Translations under genes and position numbers: made by a program | Shown here: one piece after another, positions 45,296 through 54,561 of the stretch | Numbering within the stretch: the stretch's first letter is position 1 | How the letters are laid out: each line of letters opens with the position of its first letter | NCBI GenBank assembly: GCA_002841375.1 | Contig: PGZO01000017.1 | Location: forward strand, 1-64,000 | Origin: Firmicutes bacterium HGW-Firmicutes-7 | GTDB lineage: Bacteria; Bacillota; Clostridia; Lachnospirales; Vallitaleaceae | DNA length: 64,000 nucleotides | Direction of reading: 5' to 3' | The notes under the pieces: model-generated | What the model was told of the DNA's origin: nothing | The model's input: only the letters and a program-made list of their open reading frames with translations | Database searches by the model: none

Positions 45296-45608
45296 TTATT
45301 TGTGAATATCGTGATTATTCGTACAAGATGGAATTAATGACAATTATTGATGAAAAATATTACCTGTATTAGGTAAAAAAGTGGGTTAATTGAAATCATT
45401 GATGATGAAGCTTGGATACAATACACAGTTATTTTAAGAAAACAACTCTTTTTTTGATAATACAGACAGCGTATTTGGTCAATGAAAAAGAGGAAGAATA
45501 TTTGTATAATAAACGTATAGGCATTACGAATATGAACAATTTTTATATAATCAATAATAAGAGATTATTGCAGAAGCCGAATTATGATTAAGAAGGGAGA
45601 TTTATTAA
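45296..45608. other. Intergenic region before the sugar ABC operon
   Basis: The region is 313 bp and AT-rich. A small hairpin (ttacct/aggtaa, 45360-45376) and a TATAAT at 45505-45510 are the only signals. The matching -35 is weak, so the ABC genes may have their own promoter or be read from the upstream genes. No terminator is evident. Confidence 0.35.
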
Positions 45609-47114
45609 GTGTCTGAATACATATTAGAACTTAAAGGTATTACAAAAATATTCCCCGGAGTTAAAGCGCTTGATCGTGTAGAGTTTAAGCTTAAACGTGG
45701 ACAAATCCATGCCTTAATGGGTGAGAACGGTGCGGGCAAATCTACCTTTATCAAGGTTATTACAGGAGTACTCACGCCTAATGAAGGTGAAATCTACTTG
45801 GATGGCCAAAAGATCAGCTTTAAGAATCCAAAAGAAGCTCAACATATGGGTATTGCGGCTATTTACCAACACGTTACCTGTTATCCAGATTTAACAGTAA
45901 CTGAAAATATTTTTATGGGCCATGAGAAAGTGCAAAAGAGAACTAAAAGGATTTTGTGGAAAGAAATGCATGAAGAAGCAAAGGTGCTTCTTGATGAACT
46001 TTGTGCTAATTTTGAACCTAAAGTGCTAATGGGCTCATTGAGTGTTGCTCAGCAACAAATTGTTGAGATCGCTAAGGCATTATCTACAAATGCTAAAATC
46101 ATCATTATGGATGAACCAACAGCAGCTTTAACAAAAAAAGAAAGCGAAGAGCTTTATAGAATTACTGAAAAACTAAGAGATCAGGGTGCCGCCATCATAT
46201 TTATATCTCATCGATTTGAAGATATGTATCGCCTAGCAAGCGAAGTAACCGTTTTTAGAGATGCCAAATACATAGGCACTTGGCTTGTTAATGAAATCAC
46301 TAATGAAAATCTTATTGTTGCAATGGTGGGTCGTGAAATTACTCAACTCTATCCTAAAAAGGAAGCGATAATTGGTGAAGAGATACTTCGATTAGAAGGA
46401 CTTTCTAAAACCGGGTACTTCAAGGATATCTCTTTTTCAGTAAAAAAAGGTGAGATTGTAGGCTTAACCGGACTTGTAGGCGCAGGTCGTAGTGAAGTTA
46501 TTCAAGCGATGACTGGGCTTATGTCATATGACAGTGGTAAAATTTACTTTGAAAATAAAGAAGTTGAAATTAAAAATCCTCTAACTGCAATGCAACTCGG
46601 AATTGGTTATTTGCCAGAAGACAGACAAAAACAAGGGTTAATTTTAGAATGGGGAATAGGTAGGAATATCACCTTACCAACACTTGATAGATGTAGCACC
46701 AAAGGCTGGATGAATGAAGGCGTAGAGGCAGTTATGGCGAAAGAGTTGCTAGAAAAAGTGGAAGTAAAAGCTAATAGTGTTTTTGATTTAGCGAGTTCTT
46801 TGTCTGGTGGTAACCAACAAAAAGTAGTAGTTGCAAAATTACTATCAGCAGATTTAAAGGTGATCATTTTAGATGAACCTACCAAAGGTGTGGATGTAGG
46901 TTCGAAGTCAGCCATTCATGAAATCATTAATGACTTAGCTTGTAAAGGCTATGGTGTAATCATGATTTCATCAGAAATGCCTGAAATCCTTGGTATGAGT
47001 GATAAAGTTGTGATTATGCGGGAAGGTAAAGTGACTGCCATTATGGACCGCGAACAAACAACACAAGAACTTATTCTTGAATCAGCTATGATGAATCAAG
47101 CAGATTTTTCATAA
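45609..47114 (+). CDS. Sugar ABC transporter, duplicated ATPase (RhaT/RbsA type)
   Basis: A 501-residue ATPase with two nucleotide-binding domains. The first has Walker A GENGAGKST (about 39-47) and Walker B IIIMDEPTAAL; the second has a degenerate Walker A (GLVGAGRSE), signature LSGGNQQK and Walker B VIILDEPTKGVD. This asymmetry is normal for the RbsA/MglA carbohydrate family. The start is GTG. Context (rhaM downstream, rhaBA nearby) points to rhamnose uptake. Confidence 0.92.
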   Translation: MSEYILELKGITKIFPGVKALDRVEFKLKRGQIHALMGENGAGKSTFIKVITGVLTPNEGEIYLDGQKISFKNPKEAQHMGIAAIYQHVTCYPDLTVTENIFMGHEKVQKRTKRILWKEMHEEAKVLLDELCANFEPKVLMGSLSVAQQQIVEIAKALSTNAKIIIMDEPTAALTKKESEELYRITEKLRDQGAAIIFISHRFEDMYRLASEVTVFRDAKYIGTWLVNEITNENLIVAMVGREITQLYPKKEAIIGEEILRLEGLSKTGYFKDISFSVKKGEIVGLTGLVGAGRSEVIQAMTGLMSYDSGKIYFENKEVEIKNPLTAMQLGIGYLPEDRQKQGLILEWGIGRNITLPTLDRCSTKGWMNEGVEAVMAKELLEKVEVKANSVFDLASSLSGGNQQKVVVAKLLSADLKVIILDEPTKGVDVGSKSAIHEIINDLACKGYGVIMISSEMPEILGMSDKVVIMREGKVTAIMDREQTTQELILESAMMNQADFS

Positions 47115-47201
47115 CAAAAATCCCATGAGGCAAATTCGGTTTTTCGTAAAATAAGCAACAAAACTATTATATGAAGTACAAAACAAAGAAAGGGAAGGCA
47201 T

Positions 47202-48209
47202 ATGACAGAAAATAAAGTGATAAAGCAAATAAAAGGATTAGACATTGCTAAATTTAGAGAGCTTGGTTTAGTCATCTTCATTATCATTCTTTCGCTTGCC
47301 GTTCAAATAAGAAATCCAAGGTTTTTAACTCTTGAAAATCTGAACGACATGTTAACAAATACGGCTATTTTAGGAATTTTGGCAGTAGGCATGATGTTGG
47401 TTATCATTACGAGGGGAATTGATCTATCCGTTGGATCGACAATAGCATTATCAGGTATGATTACTGCCCTCACAGTCAGTACGTATCCCGATATGAATCC
47501 AATATTAGCGGTATTACTTGGCACCTTGATTGGCCTTGTATGTGGTAGTGTTGTAGGTTTATTAATTTCTAAGGTCGGGATTTTACCCATTATAGCGTCG
47601 TTAGGTTTTATGAATATTTTTAGAGGTCTTACCTTTATGACAAGTGGTGGAAAGTGGATTAGTGCCCATCAAATGCCGGTTAGTTTTAAGGCTATTGCAA
47701 CCAGTAAAGTATTAGGTATTAATACGTTAATTGTAATAGCGATCGTGACTTACATAGTAGCTTATTATTTCATTAATCATACACGGACAGGTCGACAAAT
47801 CTATGCGGTAGGTAGTAATCCCGAGTCTGCAAAAATTAGTGGGATCAATACTGATAAAATACTTTGGATGGTTTATGCCATTATGGGTGCGCTTTCAGGT
47901 TTGGCAGGTGTTTTGTGGGTTTCAAAATTCGCCTCTGCGCAGGGAGATACAGCAGAAGGTTATGTAATGAATGTCATTGCAGCTTGTGTGCTAGGGGGTG
48001 TAAGTATTTCAGGTGGTTCCGGTAAGATTTCTGGCATTATCTTAGGCACTTTGCTTCTTGGTATTTTAAATAATGCGTTACCACTTATGCTGGTTTCACC
48101 TTTTTGGCAGAATGCCATTCAAGGGTTTATTATCCTTATAGCGGTTCTTGTAAATGCACTTGTAAAACGAAACATTACAAAACAAAATCTCATGAGGAGG
48201 AAAATATAG
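47202..48209 (+). CDS. Sugar ABC transporter permease 1
   Basis: A 335-residue BPD_transp_2 permease with about 8-10 membrane segments and the family motif DLSVGSTIALSGMITAL (about 68-84), RQIYAVGSNPESAKISGI and VLGGVSISGG. It pairs with the next gene, as RhaP with RhaQ in rhizobial rhamnose transporters. Two bases separate them. Confidence 0.92.
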   Translation: MTENKVIKQIKGLDIAKFRELGLVIFIIILSLAVQIRNPRFLTLENLNDMLTNTAILGILAVGMMLVIITRGIDLSVGSTIALSGMITALTVSTYPDMNPILAVLLGTLIGLVCGSVVGLLISKVGILPIIASLGFMNIFRGLTFMTSGGKWISAHQMPVSFKAIATSKVLGINTLIVIAIVTYIVAYYFINHTRTGRQIYAVGSNPESAKISGINTDKILWMVYAIMGALSGLAGVLWVSKFASAQGDTAEGYVMNVIAACVLGGVSISGGSGKISGIILGTLLLGILNNALPLMLVSPFWQNAIQGFIILIAVLVNALVKRNITKQNLMRRKI

Positions 48210-48211
48210 CC

Positions 48212-49207
48212 ATGGCACAAAGAAACATATTAGCTAAGAAACAATTTAGCATAAAGAGCTTCTTCTTCCAATGGGAATGGTTACTTGTTATTGTATTTAT
48301 CTTAATTAACGTAATGAATGCAAATATATCAGATTATTATTTGAATCCAACACTATTATTGGATGCAACAATGACCTTTTTAGACAAAGCGTTATTAGTA
48401 CTTCCTATGGTCTTTATCTTGGTCCTAGGTGATATTGATATATCTGTTGCCTCGACAATTGCGTTATCTTCAGTCGTTATGGCAGTGCTCTATAATCTCG
48501 GTGTACCAATGCCAGTAGCTATATTGTTTTGTCTACTTGTAGGAACACTTTGTGGTTATATCAATGGAATTTTATTGACAAAATTCAAAGAGCTTTCAGC
48601 AGTTATAGTAACACTTTCAACTATGATTATCTTCAGAGGGATTGCTTACATCATTTTAGAAGATCAAGCAGCTGGAAAATTCCCGAAATGGTTTAACTTC
48701 TTAAGCTGGGGATATATGGGGAAAATACCTTTTATCTTAATTGTATTTGTCATTTTGGCCATTATCTTTGGTCTGTTATTGCATAAAACTACATTTGGTA
48801 GACGTATTTTTGCCATGGGTAATAATATTGAAGCTTGCCGTTTTTCAGGCGTTCAAGTAGATAAAATAAAGGTTATCGTTTTTACCTTAACGGGCTTAAT
48901 GGCTGGTGTTACCGCAATATTTTTAACTTCTAGAATGGGTAGCACTAGACCCAATGTGGCAATGGGATATGAACTAGATATTATTGCGATGGCTGTTTTG
49001 GGTGGTGTTAGTACTGCAGGTGGAAAAGGTCGTATGATCGGTGCCATTCTAGCCATCTTCATTATAGGATTTTTGAGATATGGCTTAGGCTTAATTAATA
49101 TACCAGCACAAGCACTGCTCATTATATTAGGACTTTTATTAATTGTTTCAGTTATGATTCCAAATCTAAAGGGTCGATTTCAAACGCTTCGTAAAGTAAA
49201 GTCATAA
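48212..49207 (+). CDS. Sugar ABC transporter permease 2
   Basis: A 331-residue second permease of the same family (DIDISVASTIALSSVVMAV, RRIFAMGNNIEACRFSGV, VLGGVSTAGG). The start at ATG 48212 is preceded by AGGAGG and lies directly after the first permease. Two different permeases per transporter are usual for RhaSTPQ-like systems. Confidence 0.92.
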   Translation: MAQRNILAKKQFSIKSFFFQWEWLLVIVFILINVMNANISDYYLNPTLLLDATMTFLDKALLVLPMVFILVLGDIDISVASTIALSSVVMAVLYNLGVPMPVAILFCLLVGTLCGYINGILLTKFKELSAVIVTLSTMIIFRGIAYIILEDQAAGKFPKWFNFLSWGYMGKIPFILIVFVILAIIFGLLLHKTTFGRRIFAMGNNIEACRFSGVQVDKIKVIVFTLTGLMAGVTAIFLTSRMGSTRPNVAMGYELDIIAMAVLGGVSTAGGKGRMIGAILAIFIIGFLRYGLGLINIPAQALLIILGLLLIVSVMIPNLKGRFQTLRKVKS

Positions 49208-49283
49208 ATTAATATATGTTATAGAACGGGGAACTGTTTTATATAGATTCATTAATCTTTCGACAAATAAAAGGAGAATGGAA

Positions 49284-50345
49284 ATGAAAAAATTAATATC
49301 ATTGTTATTATCACTCATGCTTGTAGCAACTTTAATTACTGCTTGTGGGGAAAAAAAGGTTGAAGAACCAGTAACATCAACTGAAAAAGAAACAAAAACT
49401 GAAACGGAGACAAAAGGGGAAAAAGTAAAATTTGCAATTATCGTTAAAAACACAGGTAATCCATACAATGAGAAAGAAATGGAAGGCTTTGTAAAAGCAA
49501 TTGAAGAACTTGGTGGCGAAGTAATATTAAAGGCACCTGATCAACCAACTGCTGAAGCTCAAATTCAAATGATCGAAGAATTAATTGCTCAAAATGTAGC
49601 AGCTATCGCAATTGCTGCGAATGATCCAGACGCATTACAACCTGCACTACAAAAAGCTATGGATAAAGGAATCAAAGTATTATCTTTAGACTCAGCAGTT
49701 AATGCAGATAGTAGAATGGTACACGTTAACCAAGCTGATCCGACAGCTATAGGAACTAGCTTAGTTGCTGGTATTTCAGAAATGATGGGTGGAACAGGCC
49801 AATTTGCAATTTTAAGTGCGACTTCTCAAGCTACTAACCAAAACGCTTGGATTGAAGTTATGAAAGATGACTTAGTTAATTATCCCGACATCGAACTAGT
49901 TAAAGTAGCTTATGGTGATGATTTAAGAGACAAATCTGTTTCCGAAACAGAAGCTTTATTACAATCATACCCAAATCTTAAAGGTATTGTTGCTCCTACA
50001 ACTGTAGGTGTTGCTGCAGCTGGAAAAGTATTAACAGACAAAGGTCTTAAGGGCACAGTACAATTAACTGGTCTTGGTTTGCCAAGTGAAATGGCTGAAT
50101 ACATTGAAAGTGGAGTTTGTGAATGGATGTACTTATGGAATCCAATTGATGTAGGATACCTTGCTGGTTATGCAGCCGCTGCACTTGTAGACGGAACAAT
50201 CACCGGCGCTGAAGGCGACAAATTTAAAGCTGGTACGCTAGGCGAAAAATCTATTATCACAGTTGGCGACGGTACAGAAATCATGTTAGGCGATCCTTTC
50301 AAATTCGACGCAGGTAACATTGGAGAATGGAAAGCTGTATACTAA
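49284..50345 (+). CDS. Sugar-binding lipoprotein of the ABC transporter (RhaS-like)
   Basis: A 353-residue solute-binding protein of the periplasmic-binding-protein-like fold type 1. The signal peptide ends in the lipobox LITAC with lipidated C21, then an acidic linker and the ligand domain from FAIIVKNTGNPYNEKE. It is the last part of the transporter and is followed by rhaM. ATG 49284 has the better spaced AAGGAG; ATG 49278 is two codons earlier. Confidence 0.92.
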   Translation: MKKLISLLLSLMLVATLITACGEKKVEEPVTSTEKETKTETETKGEKVKFAIIVKNTGNPYNEKEMEGFVKAIEELGGEVILKAPDQPTAEAQIQMIEELIAQNVAAIAIAANDPDALQPALQKAMDKGIKVLSLDSAVNADSRMVHVNQADPTAIGTSLVAGISEMMGGTGQFAILSATSQATNQNAWIEVMKDDLVNYPDIELVKVAYGDDLRDKSVSETEALLQSYPNLKGIVAPTTVGVAAAGKVLTDKGLKGTVQLTGLGLPSEMAEYIESGVCEWMYLWNPIDVGYLAGYAAAALVDGTITGAEGDKFKAGTLGEKSIITVGDGTEIMLGDPFKFDAGNIGEWKAVY

Positions 50346-50373
50346 AATAAAGATATAACTATTAATAGAAAGA

Positions 50374-50404
50374 AAATACCTCCAGCTGTTACTGGGGGTA
50401 TTTG
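50374..50404 (+). terminator. Terminator after the binding protein
   Basis: aaatacctccag (50374-50385) pairs with ctgggggtattt (50392-50403) through G-U and Watson-Crick pairs. The T run is short, so partial read-through into rhaM is likely; this would also explain high expression of the binding protein. Confidence 0.7.
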
Positions 50405-50438
50405 ACTCTAATATGTTAATGGATTGGAGACTTGAATT

Positions 50439-50765
50439 ATGAATAGAAGTAATAAATTTGCTTGGACTTGGAAGGTTAAACAAGAATGCCTAGAGGAATA
50501 TGTGAAGATGCATTTAGATCCTTGGGATGAAATCATGGTAGAGCACAGCAAAGCCGGTATAAAAAATTACTCGATTTTTAGAAATGACAATCAATTTTTT
50601 TACTGTTTTGAGTGTGATGATGTTCCAAGTGCCTTTACCTATATTGAAAAAAGTGAGGCTTGTAATAGGTGGAATGCCATTACTTCAAAAATGGTTGAAG
50701 GTTCTTTTGATTTTAATGAAGCAGAATCAATTAAACCAATGAAAGAAATATTCTACTTAGCCTAA
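50439..50765 (+). CDS. rhaM: L-rhamnose mutarotase
   Basis: A 108-residue dimeric alpha/beta barrel protein that speeds exchange between alpha and beta L-rhamnose. The family pattern is visible: FAWTWKVKQECLEEYVKMH with the N-terminal strand, KNYSIFRNDNQFFYCFE, and CNRWNAITSKM. It strongly supports rhamnose as the sugar of this transporter and cluster. Confidence 0.88.
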   Translation: MNRSNKFAWTWKVKQECLEEYVKMHLDPWDEIMVEHSKAGIKNYSIFRNDNQFFYCFECDDVPSAFTYIEKSEACNRWNAITSKMVEGSFDFNEAESIKPMKEIFYLA

Positions 50766-50855
50766 TAAAGTCGTCATAAAAGAAGGATTTAGTCTGCTAG
50801 CCTCTTTGTTTGGGTTTTGGCTGAAGGGGTATAACTGATAAAGATGGAGGAAAAC

Positions 50856-52616
50856 ATGAAGAAAAAAAGCATGGTACAAGACGCACAAGGAAGTATAGGG
50901 TCTATGAAATGGTTAAATAATTTTAAGATGATACAAAAACTACTTAGTGCGTTTATATTAATTTCCATTCTTATTGCAGTTATTAGCGTGATTGGTATCT
51001 TGAATATGAATAAAATCAATAACAATGCGATCAGGATGTATGAGCAAAATCTACTTGCAGTAGATAAAATCCATATGATCAGAGGAAGTGTAACAAGTGT
51101 GAAATTCGATTTACTTACATTAATTGATGAAGGAAACAAGTCTTCAGTAAAAGAAACTACAGATCGAATTCTTCAAGGTTTTACTGATAATGCTAAGGAT
51201 ATGACACAGCTTGAGGATATGCAGCTTAGTACATCATCAAGAGAAATTATTAATGATCTTAAAACGAATATGGATGAATATCAAGCTATTCATGAACAGA
51301 TTTCTTCTTTAGTTCGAGACGGTAGATATTATGAAGCGAAGGGTATGTATCCGAGAACCGCTAAGAATAGTGAAAAGATGTATATAGCTCTAGATGAGCT
51401 CTTAAACTATAGCGTGCAAGAAGCCTATGATTCTAACGAAATGAATAAAACAACATACAAGAGTTCCTCAAAAATAATGATAATGATTAGTGTTTTTTCG
51501 CTTATTCTAGGTATTTCACTTGGTTTAATTATTTCCTTTAATACTTCAAAAAGATTGAAACAACTTGTACGGTTTGCACATACCTTTGGGGATGGAGATT
51601 TGTCGCATCAGCTGAAATTTGCAGGTAAGGATGAACTGACTGAGCTCGGGTCAGCCATGAATAAAGCAATTACTAATAACAGAGATCTTCTATCGGAAAT
51701 CATAATGGGTTCTGAAGATATCAGTGCTTCAAGTCAAGAACTATCTTCGACAATAGAAGAAGTTGCCTCTACAATGGAAACAATTCATATATCCGCCATT
51801 GAAATATCGAAAGGTGCCCAAGATTTGAGCATCACGACTGAAGAGGTTAGCGCTGCTGCTGAAGAAATCAATACAACCACCTCCCAATTAGATCTTAAAG
51901 CAAAAGATGGAAGTAAATCAGCAGAACAGATAGCAATACGTGCTAAGGAAACTAAGGATAGAGGCGCAAGTTCATTTGAACGCGCTAATAGTATTTACAT
52001 AGAAAGACATCGTAAGATTATTGAAGCTATAAAAGCAGGTGAAATTGTTGGAGAAGTTCAGACGATGGCATTATCTATTGGTTCAATAGCAGATCAAACC
52101 AATTTATTGGCTCTCAATGCAACGATAGAAGCAGCCCGAGCTGGCGAATATGGCAAAGGGTTTTCAGTAGTAGCAGATGAGATTAGAAAGCTAGCTGAAC
52201 AATCTACTACAGCAGTTACACGCATCACGAATATTGTTCAACAGGTTCAGTTGGCCTTTAATCATTTATCGGATAATGCCCATGAGATATTGAACTTTAT
52301 TGAGAAAAGTGTAAAGCCTGACTATCAATTGCTCATGGAAACGGGGCTACAATATGAAAAAGATGCCCGTTTTATTAACAATATGACCGAAGAAATTGAA
52401 GTTTCCACAAAAACAATGATGGAAACAATCAATCAAGTTGCTGCAGCAATGCAAAGTGTATCTGCTACAGCGGGAGAATCTGCTGCTGGTTCAGATGGTA
52501 TTGTACTCGGCATAAAAGAAACAACTATAGCTGTCGATGAGATGGCAAAGATGGCGCTAAACCAAGCGGACCTGGCAGAAAAGCTGAATCAAATGGTACA
52601 AAGGTTTAAAGTATAG
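50856..52616 (+). CDS. Methyl-accepting chemotaxis protein
   Basis: A 586-residue chemoreceptor: first membrane segment (about 29-49), an extracellular four-helix-bundle-type sensor (50-195), second membrane segment (about 200-220), HAMP (221-275) and a signalling domain with the hairpin [27 protein letters not shown]. The tip is standard. It lies between rhaM and an isomerase gene, so it may direct movement toward the sugar or its binding protein. ATG 50856 follows GGAGGA. Confidence 0.9.
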   Translation: MKKKSMVQDAQGSIGSMKWLNNFKMIQKLLSAFILISILIAVISVIGILNMNKINNNAIRMYEQNLLAVDKIHMIRGSVTSVKFDLLTLIDEGNKSSVKETTDRILQGFTDNAKDMTQLEDMQLSTSSREIINDLKTNMDEYQAIHEQISSLVRDGRYYEAKGMYPRTAKNSEKMYIALDELLNYSVQEAYDSNEMNKTTYKSSSKIMIMISVFSLILGISLGLIISFNTSKRLKQLVRFAHTFGDGDLSHQLKFAGKDELTELGSAMNKAITNNRDLLSEIIMGSEDISASSQELSSTIEEVASTMETIHISAIEISKGAQDLSITTEEVSAAAEEINTTTSQLDLKAKDGSKSAEQIAIRAKETKDRGASSFERANSIYIERHRKIIEAIKAGEIVGEVQTMALSIGSIADQTNLLALNATIEAARAGEYGKGFSVVADEIRKLAEQSTTAVTRITNIVQQVQLAFNHLSDNAHEILNFIEKSVKPDYQLLMETGLQYEKDARFINNMTEEIEVSTKTMMETINQVAAAMQSVSATAGESAAGSDGIVLGIKETTIAVDEMAKMALNQADLAEKLNQMVQRFKV

Positions 52617-52693
52617 AGCGATACAAAAAAGGCTGCTAATAAAGATTAGGTAAACTTAAAATAATCGTATTACAGTCTAAAGGAGGCAATCAA

Positions 52694-54208
52694 ATGGTAG
52701 AAAGAATTTTTGAATCTATTAAGGCATTGCATAAAGCAAAAGTAGGTTTATATACAATTGGACATCCAACCTATTGGGTTCAATTTGATGGTTTAGAGGA
52801 TCGATTAATTCAATATGGAAAATTTATTGAAACACAACTCAGTCAGTGGGGTGAGGTGTTCAATTATGGCATGATCGATAGTAGAGATAAAAGTGAGGCG
52901 GCAGGTAGATGGTTCAACGAGAACAATGTAGACTTACTCATTTGCTTTGCTGGAACCTACGCCATGAGTGCAGATCACATTGCGACACCGCAAATATGTA
53001 AAAAGCCAGTCATTGTTCTTAATTTACAGCCAGCTGCAAGCATTAATTATGAGAAGACGACAACAGGAGAATGGTTAGCGAATTGTGGCGCATGCTGTGT
53101 TCCCGAGATCTCCAATGCATTTGAAAGAACGGGTATTGATTTTAGAGTGGTGTCAGGACTACTTGGCCTGAAAGAAACGCCAGAAATTTCTTTAGCAGAT
53201 GAAGTCACTTATAATCATCCTGATGCTATAGAAGCATGGCATGAAATTGAAGAGTGGTTGAGAGCAGCGTCGGTTATGAGGACTTTACAATATAGTAAAA
53301 TGGGCTTTATAGGTCATACCTACCCTGGCATGTTGGATATGTACAGTGACTTTACGATGCTTCAGGGGCAAACAGGTATGCATGTAGAAATTCTTGAAAT
53401 GTGTGATTTGGAAAAATTAGTTAAAGAAGTAACAGTGGAAGAAAGGGCAAAGAAACTAGATGAAGTCAAAAAGATGTTCATTATCAGTGAGGATTCTCCA
53501 GCAGATCCTTTGGCAAAGAAACCAACGGAGAAGCAATTAGATTGGGCCTGCACAATGGCAGTAGCACAAGAAAAAATGGTTCGAAAATTTAATCTAGATG
53601 CCCTCACTTATTATTATAGAGGTTTAGATGGAAACAATCTTCAACATATTCAAGAAGGTTTTATACTAGGTCATTCACTTCTGACAGCACAAGGTATTCC
53701 TTGCGCAGGGGAAGGCGATATGAAAACGGCTATTGCTATGAAAATATGTGACATACTAGATGTAGGTGGTAGCTTCTGTGAAATTGTTGTAGGTGACTTT
53801 AAGGACCAAACAATATTATTAGGACATGATGGACCTTTTCATATTGCCATATCAGATGGAAAGCCAGTACTTCGAGGACTCGGTTTATTCCATGGTAAAA
53901 GTGGATCAGGCATTTCCATAGAGGCAACGGTTAAAAAAGGAGATATCACCACCTTAGGTATTACACAGACAAATGAAGGTAAACTCAAGATGATCGTGAG
54001 TCAAGGTGTAGCAACTCATGGACCCGTTATGAGAATTGGGAACACCATGACACCTGTTCAGTTCTCCCTTGGACCAAGATTATTTATGAATAAATGGTTT
54101 AAGGAAGCGCCAACCCATCACTGCGCAATGTCTATTGGGAAAAATGGTAGACTTTTTGAAAAGGTGGCAGACCTCATGGGTATGGAGTTTCAAATTATAT
54201 GTGAGTAA
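52694..54208 (+). CDS. L-arabinose/L-fucose isomerase-family protein
   Basis: A 504-residue protein of the AraA/FucI fold. The N-terminal part has KVGLYTIGHPTYWVQFDGL, NVDLLICFAGTYAMS and GFIGHTYPGMLDMYSDF; later acidic and His segments give the metal site (GEGDMKTAIAM, HDGPFHIAI). It is not close to known AraA motifs over the whole length, so the substrate is unclear. As a second isomerase next to a rhamnose region with rhaA elsewhere, it may act on another pentose or deoxyhexose. Confidence 0.78.
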   Translation: MVERIFESIKALHKAKVGLYTIGHPTYWVQFDGLEDRLIQYGKFIETQLSQWGEVFNYGMIDSRDKSEAAGRWFNENNVDLLICFAGTYAMSADHIATPQICKKPVIVLNLQPAASINYEKTTTGEWLANCGACCVPEISNAFERTGIDFRVVSGLLGLKETPEISLADEVTYNHPDAIEAWHEIEEWLRAASVMRTLQYSKMGFIGHTYPGMLDMYSDFTMLQGQTGMHVEILEMCDLEKLVKEVTVEERAKKLDEVKKMFIISEDSPADPLAKKPTEKQLDWACTMAVAQEKMVRKFNLDALTYYYRGLDGNNLQHIQEGFILGHSLLTAQGIPCAGEGDMKTAIAMKICDILDVGGSFCEIVVGDFKDQTILLGHDGPFHIAISDGKPVLRGLGLFHGKSGSGISIEATVKKGDITTLGITQTNEGKLKMIVSQGVATHGPVMRIGNTMTPVQFSLGPRLFMNKWFKEAPTHHCAMSIGKNGRLFEKVADLMGMEFQIICE

Positions 54209-54244
54209 TAATCCTAGATCATAAGTATATTCATTGTTTTTCTT

Positions 54245-54350
54245 AGAGGCTATACCATGTGTTCACTAACGCAGCAGGATGCGAAGCGACCCGAATTACG
54301 CGCAAAACGCGCGTCTGAGGCAAGAGAACACATTGTATAGTCTCTTTTTT
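54245..54350 (+). ncRNA. Structured intergenic RNA element ending in a terminator
   Basis: A 20-bp outer stem (54245-54264 with 54326-54345, one mismatch and one G-U) runs into T6. The 61-nt interior holds two more hairpins: cgca/tgcg (54270-54273, 54280-54283) and acgcgc/gcgcgt (54298-54303, 54309-54314) with small loops. This three-way-junction shape is much larger than a simple terminator and its interior is markedly GC-rich against an AT-rich background. It matches no RNA family I know; it could be a mobile palindromic unit, a small RNA or a 3' UTR element of the isomerase mRNA. Confidence 0.5.
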
Positions 54351-54561
54351 GACAGTGAAATTAGTATATATCCTATTAATGGAGAAACTGTCACACAAAT
54401 GCCATAATAATTTCTTGGAAATTACTTTACAAATATTATGAATTTTGGTAAACTTAATCAAGTTGTTACAAAAGTGTTTCGATAGTATTTACAAATGATT
54501 ACGAAATGATAAATAAAGATGAAAGTACAGCATCAAACATAGACTTGCGGAGGAAATAACA
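54351..54561. other. Gap before the M23 endopeptidase
   Basis: No gene is seen. AT-rich sequence with the ribosome binding site GAGGAAA before 54562. No strong promoter hexamers were recognised with confidence. Confidence 0.3.

Noticed and set aside
48104-48211. Start of the second ABC permease at 48104
   Set aside because: The extension overlaps the first permease in another frame; ATG 48212 has AGGAGG and yields the normal N-terminus.
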